From NCBI GenBank assembly GCA_038230775.1, contig JBBRMQ010000011.1:1-35235 (forward strand): DNA of 35,235 bases, in the 5' to 3' direction. Shown in pieces: positions 31,562 to 35,235 of this stretch (position 1 is the first letter of the stretch; every line of letters starts with the position of its first letter). The notes under the pieces were generated by a model. That model searched no databases. It was given only the letters and a program-made list of their open reading frames with translations, and was not told the origin of the DNA. The position numbers and the translations under genes are program-made. The DNA comes from JBBRMQ01 sp038230775. GTDB lineage: Bacteria; Acidobacteriota; Thermoanaerobaculia; Gp7-AA8.

Positions 31562-33952
31562 TCACACCGCGACGAGCGCGCCCTCTTCCAGCCAGTGACC
31601 GAGCAGGCGCCGGATGCGGAAGGAGTCGGCCGCAATCTGCCGTTCACACTCCGCGACGTTCGCACCGCCGGAGGCCTTCATCCACACGTCGCGCACCAGC
31701 GCCGGGTCCGTTTCTTCTTCGTGCGGTGTCGGCTTCACGTTCGCCTTCGTGAACGACATCGCATCGGGCACAAGGGCGAGCAGACACTGCAACTCGTCGT
31801 TCCGCCGGATGCCTTCGAGGAGCAGCCCCATGATCTCCTGCGGCGCGAGGTCGCTTTTCACTTTCTCCGGCGGGAGCGGGACGAAGGCGAACGTGCCGGA
31901 TACCGGGCGTTCGAGGGCTTGATACAGCGCGTCCACGCCCCGCAGCAATCCCATCTGAGCGTTGAGAAATTTTCCTTCCGCGAAGACCAGCTTCGCGGCG
32001 GCGAGCTTCTGCTTGTTGGTGAGCGTGAGCATCCCTGATGCCCGCATCTCGCCCAGCGACTGCATCACGGAAGGCAGGCCGAAGAACTCCAGCTCGCCCG
32101 TCAGCGTCGCCACCGCTTCGGCGCGCGCCGTGACCGGCAAAGGCTCGCGCTTGGCGAGCACTTGTGCCGCGGCGCGGCCGACGTCCTGATCCGGCAAGCG
32201 CTGCGCGATGTCTCTGAAGGCTTCCTCCACTTCCTCGGTCCGCGTTCCGGACAGCGCCTCGATGAGCCTCACGGTCGAGTCCTGCTTCTTCGGCATCAGG
32301 CGGCCAAGAATCTTGCCGGGCGTTTCTTCCCGAAGCGCCTTGAGCAGAACGTCGACCGTCGCCTCGTCGAAGGAAAGATCGTGCTGCGATAGCGCCGCCA
32401 GTCGAGCGCGCGTATCGCCCAGCGGCGGATTGGCCTTCATCCCGTGACGGGCAATCGTGAGAAGAGCGGCGGACGTGCCGATGCGCGCAAGGGCGCCGAT
32501 GATGCGATCGAGCAGTTTCTGCATTTCGCCGAGCGGATGAACCGCTGTGTCGCCGCGCAGGACGGTCGCCTCGAACTCGGCCAGCCGCGTGGTGAGAAGC
32601 TTCACCGCCGTATCGCTCTTGATCTGACCGAGGGCGGTGGCGGCCTCCTTGATCACGTAGATGTTCTGCGCCGGTGCGGAGGCCTTTGACAGCGCCGCAA
32701 ACTCCCGATCGACCGTATCGCTCGAAGCGCTCGCGATCCGGTGAAGGATGTAGATGAGATTGCGGAGATAGTACGTGTCGACGTCGCCCTGGCCGAGCTC
32801 GCGGTCGAGCTCCTCGAGCGCCGCCTCGCGCCCCTTGACGCCATACGCTTCGATGAAGCCGAGGAGGCTGCGCCGCTGTTCGGCGCGTTCCTCACCGCGA
32901 AGCGCCTTGAGCAACACATCGAGGTGGAGTGTCGGGAAGAACTCGAGGACGATGCGGACGGCGGCGTGCTTCGCCTTGCTTTCGGTGTACTTTCGCAGCT
33001 GGACTGCGTTGATGGCGTCCACGGCCTCCTCGCGGATCGTCTCGACCACCTTCATGTCGAGCTTCTTCTCCAGAATCACGTCCTCCGCCAGAGTCAACAT
33101 CCACACCGCGGCGGCGAGTGCGCCGTCGTTGAACTTCTCGACAGCCGCCGTGACCAGGTCGCGAAAGCGGCTGATCGTCACCGCCGGACTCTCCGCGAGA
33201 TCGATGATCCTCTCCATCGCGTCGACCTGCGATGGAGGACGTCCGGAGCCGGGCCCGAGGCTGGGGATGTCCCACGACGGAACCGCGCCGCCCAGAATGA
33301 CGAAGACGTTTCCTTCGCCGACGCCGGCGAGCGGGCGGAGTTGTTCGAGATACTGATTCAGCTGCTGGCCGGTGTGCGATTGTGTGGCCGCCATCGCGAG
33401 GAGCTGCGCCACAGCCTGAGGATCAGCCTGCGCGACCTGCGATCCACCCGCTGCCTGCTGGCGCTTCAGACGGTCGAAGATCAGCGAGTAGTGCTTCGCT
33501 GCCTGTTGTTCCTCCTCGCTCGCCGGCGCGGGACCGCTCGGAGCCGGCATCCGCGCGGGTGGCGGGGCGCCTCGCATCACAAGGTCGGCGCTCGTCGCGC
33601 GCGATCGCCGCATGTCCGTCAATTCGGCGCGCAGTTGATCGCGTTCGGCCTCGGGGCAAATGCGTAGCGCGACTCCCGTTGCGCGATCGAGATAGTTGGC
33701 GACGGCTTCGCGGTCGAGAAGCTGGAGCTCGCCCATGATGTAGACCTTCTTCATGGCGTAAAGGAGAAGCTCGCGCGGTGATGCCGCGTTCGTCCGCACC
33801 TCCTCGGCAGCCCATGTGGCGACGCACTGCATGAGCACGTCGGGTGGCTGCATCATCAGAGTGGCCAGCGCGTCGGAGGCGAAACTGGGCGGAATCTCGC
33901 CTTGAAGATACCGCCGCAAGTCCGAGAGCGCCCCTTCAACCCGCTGGGTCAT
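31562..33952 (-). CDS. Long helical-repeat protein with C-terminal PATAN (DUF4388) domain
   Basis: The 796-residue soluble protein has an N-terminal helical part (RRYLQGEIPPSFASDALATL), a Pro/Ala-rich linker near 135-160, a long helical stretch with HEAT-like repeats (about 230-600: IREEAVDAINAVQLRKYTES, AATALGQIKSDTAVKLLTTR) and a PATAN domain (about 610-720: LTGELEFFGLPSVMQSLGEM, GMLTLTNKQKLAAAKLVFAE, GKFLNAQMGLLRGVDALYQA). PATAN domains occur in signalling proteins linked to motility and second messengers. The start ATG 33952 is based on homology-like content and AGGA just upstream. It does not resemble a secreted protein. Confidence 0.75.
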   Translation of the reverse strand: MTQRVEGALSDLRRYLQGEIPPSFASDALATLMMQPPDVLMQCVATWAAEEVRTNAASPRELLLYAMKKVYIMGELQLLDREAVANYLDRATGVALRICPEAERDQLRAELTDMRRSRATSADLVMRGAPPPARMPAPSGPAPASEEEQQAAKHYSLIFDRLKRQQAAGGSQVAQADPQAVAQLLAMAATQSHTGQQLNQYLEQLRPLAGVGEGNVFVILGGAVPSWDIPSLGPGSGRPPSQVDAMERIIDLAESPAVTISRFRDLVTAAVEKFNDGALAAAVWMLTLAEDVILEKKLDMKVVETIREEAVDAINAVQLRKYTESKAKHAAVRIVLEFFPTLHLDVLLKALRGEERAEQRRSLLGFIEAYGVKGREAALEELDRELGQGDVDTYYLRNLIYILHRIASASSDTVDREFAALSKASAPAQNIYVIKEAATALGQIKSDTAVKLLTTRLAEFEATVLRGDTAVHPLGEMQKLLDRIIGALARIGTSAALLTIARHGMKANPPLGDTRARLAALSQHDLSFDEATVDVLLKALREETPGKILGRLMPKKQDSTVRLIEALSGTRTEEVEEAFRDIAQRLPDQDVGRAAAQVLAKREPLPVTARAEAVATLTGELEFFGLPSVMQSLGEMRASGMLTLTNKQKLAAAKLVFAEGKFLNAQMGLLRGVDALYQALERPVSGTFAFVPLPPEKVKSDLAPQEIMGLLLEGIRRNDELQCLLALVPDAMSFTKANVKPTPHEEETDPALVRDVWMKASGGANVAECERQIAADSFRIRRLLGHWLEEGALVAV

Positions 33953-33985
33953 TCCTCGAGCGATTGTACGCGCGGGGTCCAGCCA

Positions 33986-34059
33986 GCTGCTTCTGTGTGA
34001 GGACCGGCTGAAGCCGGTCAAGGCCGACCGGCTGAAGCCGGTCCACACACAGAAGCAGC
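33986..34059. repeat. Nested palindrome with duplicated 18-bp hairpin
   Basis: Outer arms GCTGCTTCTGTGTG and CACACAGAAGCAGC (14 bp, perfect) enclose two copies of GACCGGCTGAAGCCGGTC, at 34002-34019 and 34026-34043, each itself a near-perfect hairpin. It follows the stop codon of the beta-lactamase-family gene at 34069 and may end its transcript. Confidence 0.85.
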
Positions 34060-34068
34060 GAACTTCAT

Positions 34069-35235
34069 CTACTCCACTGAAGCGACCATGTACTGCTCGA
34101 GCTTTCCGTCGGGCATCGCGAACGTCCACACGCGTAAGGTCTTGTTCGCGAATTTTGCGCGGTAGTTGCGGAGGGTCATCCCTCCGCGAAGTGAATGCCG
34201 CGTCTCCGTGAATTCCTGCGGGACGCCGAGCGGGCCGAGGCTGGAGGCGAAATCCTTGAGGGCGGTGTCGCTGAAGTACGCGTTGGCGTTCGAGGTGAAG
34301 AGCGAACGATCGATCCCGCCCTTCTGCAATCCCTCAAAAATCTTCTTCACCTGCTCGGTCGCTTTCGGCGTTGCGGGATCGCTCGTCGCAAGGAGGAGAG
34401 CCGAGACGCGCGATGCGAGATCAGACGATGCGCCGGTCGCATCGAGATTCGTGAGGACGACGACCGCGGCGCGATCATCGGGATAGACGGAGTTGTTCGC
34501 CGTGAATCCGGAGACCTCGCCACCGTGGGCGATCACGCGGCGGCCGTTCGTCGAATTGACGTCCACACCCAGTCCGTAGTGTGAGCCGACGCCGCTCGTG
34601 AGCAGCACCTCGTTCTCGAGCTGGCGATACGACGCGGGCTGCATCACGCTCTGATTGATCATCGCGATGTCCCACTGCGCCAGGTCGCTGGCGGTCATCG
34701 CCAGCTCGCCGGCGGCGAACATCCAGCCACGCCCTTCCTTCGGCGCCGGCCGCAGAGGACCGGCGGCGTAGCGCAGATAGCGCGAGGGCTCGCCCTCGCC
34801 GAGCGGGCCGAGGTCGGTGTTCGTAACGCTGGTCATGTGGAGCGGGCCAAAGACGCGCTTCTGCAGGAAGTCGATGAGCGGCATTCCGCTCGCCTTCTCG
34901 GCGATGATGCCCGCGATCACGTAGTTCGTGTTGCTGTACTGCCATTTCGAGCCCGGCTCGAAGTCCAGCGGCTTCTTCGCCCACTGATTCAGGATCTCGT
35001 CCGCCGTCACCGATTGAAGCATTCCCGGCATGACGTAATCCTGCGGCCAGAAATCCTGATAGCCCGAAGTCATCGACAGAACCTGTCGCGCCGTGACTTC
35101 GTTCGCACGCGTGAGATCGGGAAGCCATCGGGCGACTTTGTCATCGAGCGACAACTTCCCCTCCTCCGCGAGCATCAGGATCGCGGACGCGGTGAACTGC
35201 TTGCTGATCGAGCCGATGCTGTAGCGCATCTGCGA
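34069..35235 (-). CDS. Serine beta-lactamase/esterase-family hydrolase, partial at N-terminus
   Basis: The frame is open to the window edge, so the first residues and any signal peptide lie outside. The visible 388 residues carry the class C-type motifs: SxxK nucleophile in GSISKQFTA, YSN in WQYSNTNYVIAG and HGG in IAHGGEVSGF. A C-terminal domain of about 110 residues follows. Members of this family include D-aminopeptidases, esterases and PBP4*-like proteins; a true antibiotic-degrading role cannot be inferred. Confidence 0.88.
   Translation of the reverse strand, partial: SQMRYSIGSISKQFTASAILMLAEEGKLSLDDKVARWLPDLTRANEVTARQVLSMTSGYQDFWPQDYVMPGMLQSVTADEILNQWAKKPLDFEPGSKWQYSNTNYVIAGIIAEKASGMPLIDFLQKRVFGPLHMTSVTNTDLGPLGEGEPSRYLRYAAGPLRPAPKEGRGWMFAAGELAMTASDLAQWDIAMINQSVMQPASYRQLENEVLLTSGVGSHYGLGVDVNSTNGRRVIAHGGEVSGFTANNSVYPDDRAAVVVLTNLDATGASSDLASRVSALLLATSDPATPKATEQVKKIFEGLQKGGIDRSLFTSNANAYFSDTALKDFASSLGPLGVPQEFTETRHSLRGGMTLRNYRAKFANKTLRVWTFAMPDGKLEQYMVASVE

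Noticed and set aside
33986..34059. CRISPR-like repeat from the duplicated 18-bp units
   Set aside because: There are only two units, each palindromic, with a 6-bp gap and no spacers or cas genes.
34069..35235. Calling the SxxK hydrolase an antibiotic-resistance beta-lactamase
   Set aside because: The three motifs are shared with esterases and peptidases, and the N-terminus is missing.

Overview
The window is GC-rich, gene-dense bacterial DNA. Its gene types point to an Acidobacteriota-like aerobic or facultative heterotroph: an Oar-like TonB-dependent receptor with an N-terminal carboxypeptidase-regulatory fold, a sulfatase-superfamily lipoprotein fused to TPR repeats, a PATAN/DUF4388 protein, PilZ proteins and a KaiB/KaiC module. 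This placement is an inference from gene content; there is no rRNA or other phylogenetic marker in the window. I saw no tRNA, rRNA, CRISPR array, integrase or transposase.

Layout. 1-3240 (minus): operon for a fused gamma-alpha 2-oxoacid:ferredoxin oxidoreductase subunit, its beta subunit and a tryptophanase that runs off the left end. 3350-7742 (plus): feoB, a Cys-rich FeoA-domain protein, a GAF histidine kinase and a NarL-type response regulator in one tight operon. 7882-11635 (plus): universal stress protein, a SPASM protein that has lost its radical-SAM cluster motif, and a TPC-type P1B ATPase. 11625-12341 (minus): a Crp/Fnr regulator whose recognition helix matches CRP. Four CRP-like dyads (GTGA-N6-TCAC or one mismatch) lie 60-90 bp upstream of start codons in this part, which suggests a local redox/stress regulon. 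12.5-15.7 kb is a decayed region: a chimeric radical-SAM/ATP-grasp pseudogene with two frameshifts, a response-regulator stub, a membrane-protein stub and the tail of a surface protein, with two small intact genes between them.

15.7-20.7 kb holds a ROK sugar kinase, a divergent PilZ protein, a MerR regulator co-transcribed with a secreted protein carrying CPMHAQHM/CPLHAQHM repeats, a TetR-hydrolase pair with a clear operator, and a truncated dienelactone hydrolase. 20.9-26.1 kb (plus) carries the large TonB-dependent receptor, an intrinsic terminator and the sulfatase/TPR lipoprotein.

26.2-30.2 kb (minus) is the most interesting part: one compact operon kaiC - kaiB - PAS histidine kinase - PilZ protein - small Cys protein, all overlapping or within 10 nt. 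It looks like a KaiA-less clock-type or timing/stress switch wired to a kinase and possibly to cyclic-di-GMP. 30.8-35.2 kb holds an intact dienelactone hydrolase, a long PATAN/HEAT-like protein and a serine beta-lactamase-family hydrolase that runs off the right end. Three large palindromic elements (26.1, 30.5 and 34.0 kb) sit in intergenic gaps.
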